DNA of 52,539 nt from assembly GCA_945902775.1 (NCBI GenBank), contig CAMDMY010000009.1, positions 1-52,539 of the forward strand, read 5' to 3'. Each line of letters starts with the position of its first letter. The first letter of the stretch is position 1. Positions 8,532 through 17,700 of this stretch are shown in pieces. The notes below the pieces were generated by a model. It saw only the letters and a list, made by a program, of their open reading frames with translations, made no database searches and was not told the DNA's origin. The stretch is from Chryseobacterium gleum. Its GTDB lineage: Bacteria > Bacteroidota > Bacteroidia > Flavobacteriales_D > Crocinitomicaceae. The position numbers were made by a program, and so were the translations under genes.

Positions 8532-8891
8532 ATGATTGTCATGGATTTTAATCAAAGTAAAAATGCAATTAATCAAGAACTTGATCAGTTTTTGTCCGTT
8601 TTAAATCAGTTACTTCCACGCTATTCATATTTAGTTAATAAGGATTTTATTGATCCTATTGAATTAAAAGAATTAGGAGAAATAGAACACTTTTTGATAG
8701 AAGTTAACTCTAAAATAAGAGATATTAAAAACCGTCTTGATCAAAATTTATTTGGGCATTCTTTAGATTTATATTACAAATACAAAGAAGCTGCAAAAAA
8801 AGGGGATGTTTTAGCTCAAAATAAGATGGAGCGACTTCATCATTTTTTTAATGAAACTTTAAAAGGAAACGAAGCAATTAATTGGAATTGA
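8532..8891 (+). CDS. Small hypothetical cytoplasmic protein
   Basis: A 119-aa protein of no family I recognise. It has no signal peptide or membrane segment. It is charged and mostly helical by composition, with leucines at heptad-like spacing (QELDQFLSVLNQLLP; ELGEIEHFLIEVNSKIRDIKNRL), which suggests a short helical bundle or coiled coil. Either ATG at 8532 or ATG at 8541 (MDFNQ) could be the start. It stands alone between divergent hemW and asd, 88 nt before asd. Codon use resembles its neighbours. It is probably a real lineage-specific gene; function unknown. Confidence 0.6.
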   Translation: MIVMDFNQSKNAINQELDQFLSVLNQLLPRYSYLVNKDFIDPIELKELGEIEHFLIEVNSKIRDIKNRLDQNLFGHSLDLYYKYKEAAKKGDVLAQNKMERLHHFFNETLKGNEAINWN

Positions 8892-8979
8892 TTGTTGTTT
8901 TTATATTAAGCTTTGGAGAATGTGTTTTCCATTCTTGATTTTATTTTATTAAATTCGCTTCAAATAAATTATTTTAAAT

Positions 8980-9966
8980 ATGAGAGTTGCTGTTGTAGGT
9001 GCTACAGGGATGGTTGGAAATATCCTATTAAAAGTTTTACGTGAACAAAATTTTCCTATTACGGAATTAATTCCAGTTGCTTCTGAAAAATCAGTTGGTA
9101 TGCAAATTGAATTTGGAGGATTATCTTTCCCAGTTGTAAATCTTAAGACAGCAGTTGCAATGAAACCAGATGTAGCTATATTTTCTGCTGGTGGCGAAAC
9201 ATCATTAGAATGGGCGCCTAAATTTGCTGAAGTTGGTACAACAGTAATCGATAACTCTTCTGCTTGGAGAATGGATCCAACAAAGAAATTAATTATCCCT
9301 GAAATTAACGGTCATTTATTGACTGCTGAAGATAAAATAATTGCTAATCCAAATTGTAGTACGGTACAATTATTATTAGCGTTAGCCCCACTTCATAAAG
9401 CATATAAGGTTAAACGTGTAGTAGTTTCTACGTACCAATCAATTACAGGTACAGGAGTTAAAGCGGTTCAACAAATGGAAAATGAACGAGCTAATATTCA
9501 AGGGGAAATGGCGTATGCTTACCCAATTGATAAAAATTGTATTCCTCATTGTGATAGCTTCGAAGAAAACGGCTATACAAAAGAGGAAATGAAATTAACG
9601 AATGAAACAAAAAAGATTTTAGACCCAAGCATTTCAGTAACTGCTACTGCTGTTCGTGTTCCTGTAGTTGGTGGTCATTCGGAAGCTGTTAATGTTGAAT
9701 TTGAGAACGATTTCGATTTAGCTGATGTTCGTAAACTACTTCACGATTCAGATGGGATTACGTTAAAAGACGACCCAACAACAAATTCTTATCCAATGGC
9801 AAAATATGCTGAAGGAAAAGACGATGTATTTGTTGGTAGAATTCGACGTGATGAATCTCAACCGAACACATTAAATATGTGGATTGTTGCAGATAATTTA
9901 AGAAAAGGTGCTGCTACAAATGCGGTTCAAATCGGTAAATTATTGATTTCAAAAGGACTTCTTTAA
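8980..9966 (+). CDS. asd: Aspartate-semialdehyde dehydrogenase
   Basis: A 328-aa NADPH-dependent enzyme reducing aspartyl phosphate to aspartate semialdehyde, the branch point to lysine/diaminopimelate, threonine and methionine. The N-terminal Rossmann motif is VAVVGATGMVGN. The catalytic cysteine is C126 in NPNCSTVQ. Substrate-binding elements are STYQSITGTG and RVPVVGGHSEAVN, where the His is the expected acid/base. VGRIRRDES near the C-terminus is also typical. The length is standard. It is a single-gene unit ending at a symmetrical terminator. Confidence 0.95.
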   Translation: MRVAVVGATGMVGNILLKVLREQNFPITELIPVASEKSVGMQIEFGGLSFPVVNLKTAVAMKPDVAIFSAGGETSLEWAPKFAEVGTTVIDNSSAWRMDPTKKLIIPEINGHLLTAEDKIIANPNCSTVQLLLALAPLHKAYKVKRVVVSTYQSITGTGVKAVQQMENERANIQGEMAYAYPIDKNCIPHCDSFEENGYTKEEMKLTNETKKILDPSISVTATAVRVPVVGGHSEAVNVEFENDFDLADVRKLLHDSDGITLKDDPTTNSYPMAKYAEGKDDVFVGRIRRDESQPNTLNMWIVADNLRKGAATNAVQIGKLLISKGLL

Positions 9967-9976
9967 TAATTATGAA

Positions 9977-10015
9977 TTTTTGATGTTGGATGATTAATTA
10001 ATCCAACATCAAAAA
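9977..10015. terminator. Bidirectional terminator between asd and the SUFU gene
   Basis: A perfect 15-bp stem (9977-9991 with 10001-10015; TTTTTGATGTTGGAT arm) has a 9-nt loop and A/T tracts on both sides, so it works on both strands of this convergent pair. The right half (TTAATCCAACATCAAAA) recurs near 13615, and a related stem follows yebC. Confidence 0.85.
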
Positions 10016-10029
10016 TTTAACATTCAAAA

Positions 10030-10659
10030 TTATCTTCTAAGTCTCCATTTACTTCTCAAGACCGTACCTCTATAATCATCTAATTTTTCTGTCACACCGT
10101 GACCTTCTAATTTACGAATCAATTTAAAGGTTCCTTTACCTGATTTGTAATCCATTTCATCCTCAAATATTGGGATAATTCCTAAAAATCGTATATTCTT
10201 TTCTCCGATAGTTAAAGGGACTAATTCTTCCTTCAAAAGCATTGGGTCATTCAAGAAAAAATGATTTGCTCTCATTGTTGGAGAAAGAGCTTTAAAAGGC
10301 TTTTCACAAGGGATTGTATGCCCTTTACCAAACCAAGAATGCTTCTCAATCACATATTTCGACATGCGTTGAATCCAATCTAAAACCCAATTCATATTTG
10401 GATTTTCTTTGTCGTTTAAATCCCAATAACTTGGTAAACAGAAATAGAGTTCATTGTATTCTTTTCCGATTTCTTTTTCAGGAACAGGCATACAATAATC
10501 ACTTAGTCCATTTGTCATTAAAACGGTAATCGGACTATTTAATTCTAAATTTATTGTCAACAAAGGCATTTGACCTTCGTCCACTTTAAATTCATTCACT
10601 CTGTTTTCACCAAAGCGATTTTTCAACTCTATTTCTAAATCTGACATATCTTTTTTCAT
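10030..10659 (-). CDS. Suppressor-of-fused (SUFU) domain protein
   Basis: A 209-aa soluble protein of the bacterial SUFU family (PF05076-type). Supporting elements are ITVLMTNGLSDYCMPVPE near residue 55, ELYFCLPSYWDL at about 80, and the later WVLDWIQRMSKYVIEKHSWFGKGHTIP, the usual SUFU order. Bacterial members often act as immunity proteins for polymorphic toxins or occur alone; no toxin gene is adjacent, so the role is open. Translation could start at M1 or M5. A GGGGGAAG stretch just upstream of the ATG is a strong purine-rich site, unusual in this window. Confidence 0.75.
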   Translation of the reverse strand: MKKDMSDLEIELKNRFGENRVNEFKVDEGQMPLLTINLELNSPITVLMTNGLSDYCMPVPEKEIGKEYNELYFCLPSYWDLNDKENPNMNWVLDWIQRMSKYVIEKHSWFGKGHTIPCEKPFKALSPTMRANHFFLNDPMLLKEELVPLTIGEKNIRFLGIIPIFEDEMDYKSGKGTFKLIRKLEGHGVTEKLDDYRGTVLRSKWRLRR

Positions 10660-10717
10660 CTTCCCCCTTTGGATGGTGCCGAAAGTTTTCCGGAGAGTGG
10701 GCTGATTTTTTTTCTAA

Positions 10718-11566
10718 TTATTTCTTACTCCACTCCTCGATAGAAGCTTTGTTTAAATTTACATAATGGATATCACCCTCTTTTTCGGCTGCAGCCAAAG
10801 ATAATTTTGCTGTTTCAATAGCTCCTTTCTTATCTCCTAATTCGGCTTGAATTAATGCCTTTGTTCTTACCATCCAAAAAGCAGATTCACCTCTTAATTC
10901 AACAGCTTTAGATACCCATATTAATGCTTGTTTTAAATCTTTTTTCTCAGCATAATAATAATTCCCAGCATTGTAATAATCACTAGCAGATGGACCAGAC
11001 ATTGTTTTTTGAATGTTTGACATTACTTTAACATCAGTTGGAATTTTAAAGTTCACTGATGCAACAGTTTTGTCCCATGTAAAATTTAAAGCAGCAGAAG
11101 TCGTCTCTAAATTTTCTAATGAAATTGAGAATGTTTCGACTTCATTAGCTAAAATATTCACTTTTGCTTTAGTTTTTAATGCAACTTTTGCATCGTCCCA
11201 TTTTTCTGGATTTCCCCAGTTTGTTGTTTCTGTATAGAAAAGAATTTCCCAACTTTCTTTACTTGGTTTTGTATAAATAGCATAAGTTCCTGCTTTTAAA
11301 GTATCGGTTCCGAAAACTAAGAAGTCGGAAGTAGTGAATTTTGTATTTTCATTTGCTCCAGTTCTCCAAATTTCATCGAAGGGAACAACATTTCCGAAAA
11401 CGACTCTTTGATTTTTACTCGGGCGAGAATATTCAATTTTGATATCCGTTAAACCAACGCGTTGTTCAAATTTAGCTACTGGACTAGCTTTTGGTGTTTG
11501 TAATTGAGCAATTGAAGTCATTGTTAAAACAACTGACGATGCGATTGTAAAAAGTATTTTTTTCAT
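10718..11566 (-). CDS. DUF2911 secreted protein with TPR-like C-terminus
   Basis: A 282-aa exported protein. The signal peptide covers residues 1-20 (ending SIAQ). Residues about 25-175 are a DUF2911 domain: SPVAKFEQRVGLTDIKIEYSRPS, VVPFDEIWRTGANENTKF, FGTDTLKAGTYAIYTKPS and WEILFYTETTNWGNPEKW. Residues 195-282 hold two to three TPR-like helical pairs (YYNAGNYYYAEKKDLKQALIW; AFWMVRTKALIQAELGDKKG). DUF2911 proteins are common in Bacteroidota and are probably periplasmic; the function is unknown. It lies 27 nt after the DUF6495-like gene's ATG side (that gene is downstream on the plus map and upstream in transcription), so the two may be co-transcribed. Confidence 0.82.
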   Translation of the reverse strand: MKKILFTIASSVVLTMTSIAQLQTPKASPVAKFEQRVGLTDIKIEYSRPSKNQRVVFGNVVPFDEIWRTGANENTKFTTSDFLVFGTDTLKAGTYAIYTKPSKESWEILFYTETTNWGNPEKWDDAKVALKTKAKVNILANEVETFSISLENLETTSAALNFTWDKTVASVNFKIPTDVKVMSNIQKTMSGPSASDYYNAGNYYYAEKKDLKQALIWVSKAVELRGESAFWMVRTKALIQAELGDKKGAIETAKLSLAAAEKEGDIHYVNLNKASIEEWSKK

Positions 11567-11593
11567 TTTTCTAAATTAGTATTATTAAAATAA

Positions 11594-12061
11594 TTATTTG
11601 ATTAAAATAGTTAAGGCATCCCAAAATTCTTGTGAAGATACATAACAACCTTTTTCAAAAAGTTGGTGCATTTCAATTTCTCTTGTTTCATTGTATGCTT
11701 TTTCAGTTCTAAAAATCGATAACTCATCCGGATTTTTAGAAAGTGCTTCGTGAATAGATTCAGCAGAAGATAAGTTTGAACTACCTGATTTTTTATTCAA
11801 CGAAATTAGCTCCATATTTTCTTTTTTACAATGGAAAATCATACATGTATCGTCACTCCTAAATTCGATAAATTGAAGTTTTTCATACACTTTTTGAAGA
11901 ACTGTATCGGAAAACAATTCCACTAGAGCTATCGCTTTTGGAATGTCAGAAATATTCATTTCTATCCATTCTTCATTTTTTACTCCATTCGTGATCATGA
12001 AATGCTTAAAATCTTCGTCAAAGATGTGCATTTCTTCTTTCGTTAATATTCTATATTTCAT
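11594..12061 (-). CDS. DUF6495-like cytoplasmic protein
   Basis: A 155-aa soluble protein. The opening MKYRILTKEEMHIFDEDFKHFMI and the segment ALVELFSDTVLQKVYEKLQFIEFR resemble the DUF6495 family of Bacteroidota, which I recall from memory rather than a search. There are no signal peptide or membrane segments. It is transcribed toward the DUF2911 gene 27 nt downstream. The sequence just before the ATG reads TAATTTCA then four bases, a weak variant of the close -7 box arrangement seen at hemW, glyS and mnmE. Function unknown. Confidence 0.6.
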   Translation of the reverse strand: MKYRILTKEEMHIFDEDFKHFMITNGVKNEEWIEMNISDIPKAIALVELFSDTVLQKVYEKLQFIEFRSDDTCMIFHCKKENMELISLNKKSGSSNLSSAESIHEALSKNPDELSIFRTEKAYNETREIEMHQLFEKGCYVSSQEFWDALTILIK

Positions 12062-12234
12062 ACGGTGAAATTAGTAATTTTTGAGGTATAGAGTTACTTT
12101 TTTTTACCACAGAGTCTAAGTTGAGTTTGGCAGTGAGTGTCACACAGTTTTATATACGTTGATAATAACTTTGTGATTATTATGAAATTACTATATGTAA
12201 TCTGTGGTTAAAAATTATTTGAATTACAAATAAG

Positions 12235-12317
12235 TTTCGTTATATTTACGAAACTTATTGTTTTTATTTCGTTATATTTACGAAATTTATTATATTTGTT
12301 TCGTCATATTTACGAAA
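12235..12317 (+). repeat. Three 32-bp-spaced inverted repeats (operator-like array)
   Basis: TTTCGTTATATTTACGAAA occurs at 12235-12253 and 12267-12285, and once more with one change (TTTCGTCATATTTACGAAA) at 12299-12317. Starts are exactly 32 bp apart, about three helical turns, so all copies face the same side of the helix. Each is an inverted repeat, TTTCGT-N7-ACGAAA. The linkers differ between copies. The last copy ends 12 nt before the ATPase start codon. This looks like an iterated protein-binding site or a duplicated element. Confidence 0.8.
12291..12298 (+). promoter_or_regulatory. Putative -7 box (TATATTTG) between repeat copies 2 and 3
   Basis: It matches TANNTTTG and abuts repeat copy 3. 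Transcription would start inside copy 3, so a protein bound to copies 2 and 3 would block the promoter, and the short mRNA leader would carry the hairpin TTTCGT...ACGAAA. Confidence 0.5.
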
Positions 12318-12329
12318 TTTTTACAAGTT

Positions 12330-13604
12330 ATGAAGAGTGTACTAAAAACGATAATCGTTGAATCTCAAGAAAAAAAGCGAGTTGAAATACAATCAAGAAA
12401 TATTGATATACCTATAGATACCCAACTTATAATTAGTTTAATTGGTCCTAGAAGAAGTGGGAAAACGTATTTATTACATTCTGTATATCAGAAATTAATC
12501 GAAAAAGGAATCCCTAAAAATCAATTAGTTTACATCAATTTCGAAGATGAACGATTAACAATGAAAACTGATGATTTAGATTTAATTTTACAATCTTATT
12601 TAGAATTATATCCTGAAAATTTATTAGAAAATTGCTATTTCTTTTTTGATGAGATTCAAAATATTGATGGTTGGGAAAAATTTATACGTCGTATATTCGA
12701 CAACCTTTGTAAAAATGTTTTTGTTACGGGTTCAAATGCTAAATTATTGAGTACTGAAATTGCGACTTCATTAAGAGGTCGAACGATTACTTATACCGTT
12801 TTACCTTTAAGTTTAAAAGAATATTTGCAATTTAAAAAGGTAGATATTTCACTTTATAACACACGGAAAAAAGCACTTTTATTAAATCATATAAAAGATT
12901 TTATTTTAAACGGAGGTTTTCCAGAAGTAATTGATTTTGATAAAGATACACGATTAAGAGTATTGCAAAGCTATTTTAACACAATGATTTATCGAGATAT
13001 AATCGAAAGATATAAAATAACAGATCCGCTGATTTTGAAATATTTTATTAAAAAAATGTTTGCAGGAATTGGAAAACCAATGTCAATTAATAAAATTTAC
13101 AACGATTTAAGGTCACAAGGATATAAAGTCAGTAATAATGTTCTGTATAATTTTGATGATTATTGTAAAACTATTTTCTTGACAATATCAATCCCAAAAT
13201 TTGATTTTTCAGAAATAAAGCAGGCAAAATCGGAGAAGAAAACATACGCTATTGATACAGGTTTGTTGGCTTCCATTGAGTTTAGTTTTTCTGAAAATTT
13301 AGGTAAATTGTTTGAAAACACGATTCTACTCGAATTTTTAAAACAAGGAAAAGAAATATATTATTACATAGACAAAGTGGAATGTGATTTTATAATTAAG
13401 GATAAAAATAGTTTCCTCCCTTTTCAAGTTTCATACACACTAGAAAACAATGAAACAAAAGAAAGAGAATTAAAAGGATTAGTAGCAGCGTGTGAAAAAT
13501 TAGGTGTAACAGAAGGAACCATTATTACCTTTGATCAAAAAGGAGAATTAATTTACAAAGGAATCAAAGTGAAAATCATTCCGATGTATGATTATTTTTT
13601 ATGA
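12330..13604 (+). CDS. AAA ATPase with C-terminal DUF4143-like domain
   Basis: A 424-aa ATPase of the AAA_14/DUF4143 type common in prokaryotic accessory regions. Walker A is GPRRSGKT (about 39-46). Walker B is YFFFDEIQ (D107, E108), and the sensor-like VTGSNAKLLS follows. The typical ATSLRGRTITYTVLPLSLKEYL precedes the C-terminal half, where KTYAIDTGLLAS, ENTILLEFLKQG and YYYIDKVECDFII suggest a degenerate PD-(D/E)XK-like fold. The frame stays open upstream to 12258, but those 24 codons are made of the repeat array, so the ATG at 12330 (MKSVLKT) is chosen. The cellular role of the family is not established. It is a single-gene unit. Confidence 0.85.
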   Translation: MKSVLKTIIVESQEKKRVEIQSRNIDIPIDTQLIISLIGPRRSGKTYLLHSVYQKLIEKGIPKNQLVYINFEDERLTMKTDDLDLILQSYLELYPENLLENCYFFFDEIQNIDGWEKFIRRIFDNLCKNVFVTGSNAKLLSTEIATSLRGRTITYTVLPLSLKEYLQFKKVDISLYNTRKKALLLNHIKDFILNGGFPEVIDFDKDTRLRVLQSYFNTMIYRDIIERYKITDPLILKYFIKKMFAGIGKPMSINKIYNDLRSQGYKVSNNVLYNFDDYCKTIFLTISIPKFDFSEIKQAKSEKKTYAIDTGLLASIEFSFSENLGKLFENTILLEFLKQGKEIYYYIDKVECDFIIKDKNSFLPFQVSYTLENNETKERELKGLVAACEKLGVTEGTIITFDQKGELIYKGIKVKIIPMYDYFL

Positions 13605-13646
13605 TGAAACATTAATAATCCAACATCAAAACTCAAAAATCCACCT

Positions 13647-13654
13647 TATATTTG
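13647..13654 (+). promoter_or_regulatory. Putative -7 box of fbp (TATATTTG)
   Basis: It matches TANNTTTG, 17 nt before the ATG at 13672. The segment just upstream (13611-13631) is a solo copy of the TTAATCCAACATC half-element of the asd terminator. Confidence 0.5.
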
Positions 13655-13671
13655 TATAAAAAATAGATCTT

Positions 13672-14694
13672 ATGTCAAAACTTACAACACTCGGCGAATT
13701 TATAATGAAACGTGAGCACGAATTTGATGGTGCTACTGGAGAATTAACACGTTTATTAAATGATATTTCTGTAGCTTCAAAAATTGTTGCAAGAGATGTT
13801 CGTAGAGCTGGTTTAGTAGATGCTATTCAAGGAGCTCAAGGTGAAGTAAATGTTCAAGGTGAAGATCAACAAAAATTAGATGTTGTTGCCGATAACCAAT
13901 TCATCAAAATGTTTGAGAATGGTGGTGAGGTTTGTGGTATCGCTTCTGAAGAAAATGATGACTTTGTAGCTTTTACAAGTGAGACATCTAAACATGGTAA
14001 ATACGTTGTTCTTTTTGATCCATTAGACGGGTCTTCAAATATTGATGTAAACGTTTCAATCGGTACTATTTTTTCTATTTACAAAAGAACCAGTAAAAGA
14101 GATGAATTAGCTACTGAAGCGGATATGCTCCAAAAAGGTGACGTTCAGGTTGCTGCAGGATATGTTCTTTATGGTTCTTCTACAATGTTGGTTTATTCTA
14201 CAGGCTGTGGAGTGAACGGATTTACATTAGACCCATCAATTGGTGAATATTGTCTTTCTCATCCAAATATGAAAATGCCAGAGATTGGTAGACAATATGC
14301 TATGAATGAAGGGAATATAAAAGTAGCTGAAAAAGGAATTCAAGATTATATTTCTTACTGTCAAGATACTGACCCTGCAACTAATCGTCCGTATTCAGGA
14401 AGATACATCGGTTCATTAGTGGCTGATTTCCATAGAAGTTTAATCAAAGGAGGTATTTACATTTACCCAGATACTCCTAGTCACCCAGAAGGTAGATTAC
14501 GTTTAATTTACGAATGTAATCCATTGGCTTTCATTGCAGAACAAGCAGGTGGTTTAGCAACAACAGGTAGACAAAGAGTGTTAGATATTCAACCAGCAAA
14601 ATTGCATCAACGTATTCCTTTCATCATCGGTTCTAAATTGATGGTAGAAAGAGTGGTAAGTTTGATTGAAGCAGCAAGTGTTGTAGAGAAATAA
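13672..14694 (+). CDS. fbp: Class I fructose-1,6-bisphosphatase
   Basis: A 340-aa Mg2+-dependent phosphatase converting fructose 1,6-bisphosphate to fructose 6-phosphate in gluconeogenesis. The metal-binding motif [10 protein letters not shown] is at 116-125, preceded by the acidic [28 protein letters not shown] and [18 protein letters not shown] are the substrate-binding and C-terminal class I motifs. The length is normal. It is probably followed by mfd in the same transcript, although a repeat-built hairpin separates them. Confidence 0.95.
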   Translation: MSKLTTLGEFIMKREHEFDGATGELTRLLNDISVASKIVARDVRRAGLVDAIQGAQGEVNVQGEDQQKLDVVADNQFIKMFENGGEVCGIASEENDDFVAFTSETSKHGKYVVLFDPLDGSSNIDVNVSIGTIFSIYKRTSKRDELATEADMLQKGDVQVAAGYVLYGSSTMLVYSTGCGVNGFTLDPSIGEYCLSHPNMKMPEIGRQYAMNEGNIKVAEKGIQDYISYCQDTDPATNRPYSGRYIGSLVADFHRSLIKGGIYIYPDTPSHPEGRLRLIYECNPLAFIAEQAGGLATTGRQRVLDIQPAKLHQRIPFIIGSKLMVERVVSLIEAASVVEK

Positions 14695-14697
14695 ATT

Positions 14698-14752
14698 TAG
14701 GTTAAGATTGAGGTTGAGCTCTTAATCTCAACCTCAATCTCAATCTCAACCT
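14698..14752 (+). repeat. Low-complexity inverted repeat of GGTTGAGATT type
   Basis: The left arm AGGTTAAGATTGAGGTTGAG (14699-14718) pairs over 14 bp or more with the right arm beginning CTCAACCTCAATCT (14727 on), which then continues with another CAATCTCAACCT unit. It forms a terminator-like hairpin between fbp and mfd without a clear T run. The same words occur in frame inside mnmE (46628-46656). Confidence 0.75.
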
Positions 14753-14759
14753 AATTCAA

Positions 14760-17700
14760 ATGGATACCAAAGAATTAATTCAACAATTTTCAAAATTAAA
14801 GGCAATTGACTCTACAGCGAGTGAATTGCAAATTGTTGGTTCTCGTATTCATTGGAGTGGATTGATTGGAGCTTCAAGAGCATTAAGTTCGGCGGCTCTT
14901 TGTTCGCAAGTTCCTGGTCACCATTTATTTATATTAAACGATAAAGAGGAAGCAGCTTATTTTTTAAATGATTTAGAAAGTTTGTTTCCAGAAGATAATA
15001 GGGTGCTTTTTTATCCTGCTTCGTACCGTGTTCCTTATCAGTTTGAGGAAACAGACAATTCGAATGTAGTAGCAAGAGCACAAGTTCTAGAGAAATTAAA
15101 TTCAGGAAAAAATGCCTGGATTGTTACCTATCCTCAAGCCCTTTTTGAACGTGTTCCAACCAAAGTGAACTTAACGACTAATACGTTGAAAGTGCAAGTT
15201 GGAAAAACATACTCGATTGATTTTATGAATGAATTACTGTTGGAATATCATTTCGACAGAGTAGATTTTGTATATGAACCAGGACAGTTTTCAATTCGTG
15301 GTGGAATTGTAGATGTATTTTCATTTTCGAACGACCATCCTTTTAGAATTGAGTTTTTTGGTGATGAAGTTGAAACGATTCGAACGTTTGATGCTACAAC
15401 GCAACTTTCGATTCACAAACACGATCATTTCAATATTATTCCAAATGTTCAAGGTCAAATGTCACATACAACGAATGGGACTTTCCTAGAATTTATTGGA
15501 AATTCAACAACCGTTTGGCTTTCATCTTATGATCAAATTTTGAGTATTTTGGAAATGGAATATGAGAAAGCGTTAAAATTATATGATGCGTATAAGGGAG
15601 AGGTAAAACAAACGATTCCGAGTAAATTATATATGCATCCAAACGATTTTAAAGAAGAAATTCAAGGTTTTTCTTTGATTGAATGGGGACCAGTTTATTC
15701 GTTCAAAGCAACGTTGGAAGAGAAATTTACATTTCAGCCACAACCAAGTTTTAACAAGAACTTTGAAATGTTGCGAACGGATTTAATCGCGCGACAAAAA
15801 GCAGGTTTTACGAATTTAATCTTCTCGAATCAACCCAAACAGATTGATCGTTTGATGCAAATTTTCGAAGATATTGGCGGTGAAGTAGAATTTATCCCAA
15901 TGCCTTTCGCTTTGCACGAAGGATTTATTGATCCAACGAATAAATTGGTGTGTTATACTGATCATCAATTGTTTGAACGTTACCATCGATTCAAATTAAA
16001 AGAAGGATTTCAACAAGCGAAGCAAGCATTAACCTTAAAAGAGATTTATAATCTTCAAAAAGGAGATTATGTAACGCATATCGATCACGGTGTAGGTCAA
16101 TTTTCTGGTTTACAGACGATTGATGTAAATGGGAAACCACAAGAAGCAATACGTTTAGTGTATAAGGATGGCGATGTTTTATACGTAGGAATTCACTCGT
16201 TACACCGAATTTCTAAGTTTACTGGGAAAGATGGTATCGCTCCTAAAATGAATAAGTTAGGCTCACAAACGTGGTCTGTTCTTAAAAATAAAACGAAGAA
16301 AAAAATCAAGGAATTAGCCTTTGATTTGATTCAATTATATGCCAAAAGAAAAAGTCAACCCGGATTTGCTTTTTCTCCAGATTCGTACCTTCAAAATGAG
16401 TTAGAAGCATCGTTTATGTACGAAGATACACCTGACCAAATGAAAAGTACGCAGGCGATTAAAGAGGATATGGAATCATCTACTCCAATGGATCGTTTGA
16501 TTTGCGGAGATGTTGGTTTTGGTAAAACTGAATTAGCCGTTCGAGCAGCTTTTAAAGCAGTTGCGGATAGTAAACAAGTGGCTATTTTAGTTCCAACGAC
16601 GATTTTATCGATGCAACATTACCGAAGTTTTTCAGCTCGTTTGAAAGATTTTCCGTGTAAAGTAGATTATATCAATCGTTTTAAATCAGCGAAACAAGTA
16701 ACAGAAACCTTGAAGAAATTAGCTTCAGGTGAAATTGATATATTAATAGGAACGCACGCTATCGTTTCAGAAAAAGTTAAATTCAAAGATTTGGGTTTAA
16801 TGATCATTGACGAAGAACAAAAATTTGGTGTATCGGTGAAAGATAAATTGAAAACGATGCGTGCTACGGTCGATACATTGACATTGACGGCAACACCAAT
16901 TCCGAGAACACTTCAATTTTCTTTGATGGGAGCTAGGGATTTAAGTTTAATCAATACTCCACCGCCGAACAGACAGCCTGTTTTAACAGAGATTATTCAA
17001 TTCAACGAAGAAGCGATTCGTGATGCGGTGGCATATGAAGTAAGTCGCGGTGGACAAGTTTTCTTTGTGAATAATCGACTTTCGAATATCAAAGAGATTT
17101 CAGGAATGTTGCAACGTTTATGTCCTGGAATTAGAGTAGGTATTGGTCACGGACAAATGGATGGGAAGCAGTTGGAAAAGATAATGTTCGATTTTATTAA
17201 CCATGAATACGACGTTCTTTTAGCAACAACCATTATAGAATCAGGAATCGATATTTCTAACGCGAATACAATCATCATCAACGATGCCCATAATTTTGGT
17301 TTAAGTGATTTACATCAATTAAGAGGAAGAGTTGGACGTTCTAACAAAAAAGGATTCTGTTATTTGGTTGCGCCTAAATTCAATATTTTAACTTCAGAAG
17401 CTAGAAAACGTTTAGAAGCGTTGGTTCAATTTTCAGATTTAGGGGCAGGATTTAATATTGCGATGAAAGATTTGGATATTCGTGGAGCCGGAAATATGCT
17501 TGGAGGCGAACAAAGTGGTTTTATATCTGAAATAGGTTTCGAGATGTATCAAAAAATCTTGAACGAAGCGATGGAAGAATTGCGTGAATCTGAATTCAAA
17601 GAGTTATACGCTGATCGAAATACCGATTCGATGACCCATTTCGTGAAAGATTGTGTACTTGAAACAGATTTAGAAGTCCGTATTCCAGATGATTACGTCA

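Noticed and set aside
12235-12317. CRISPR-like repeat
   Set aside because: Only three 19-bp repeats with 13-bp AT-rich linkers, no cas genes; spacing suits an operator array.
12258-12329. A 24-codon N-terminal extension of the AAA ATPase
   Set aside because: It is translated from the 32-bp repeat array and promoter box and has no counterpart in the family; the ATG at 12330 gives the expected start.
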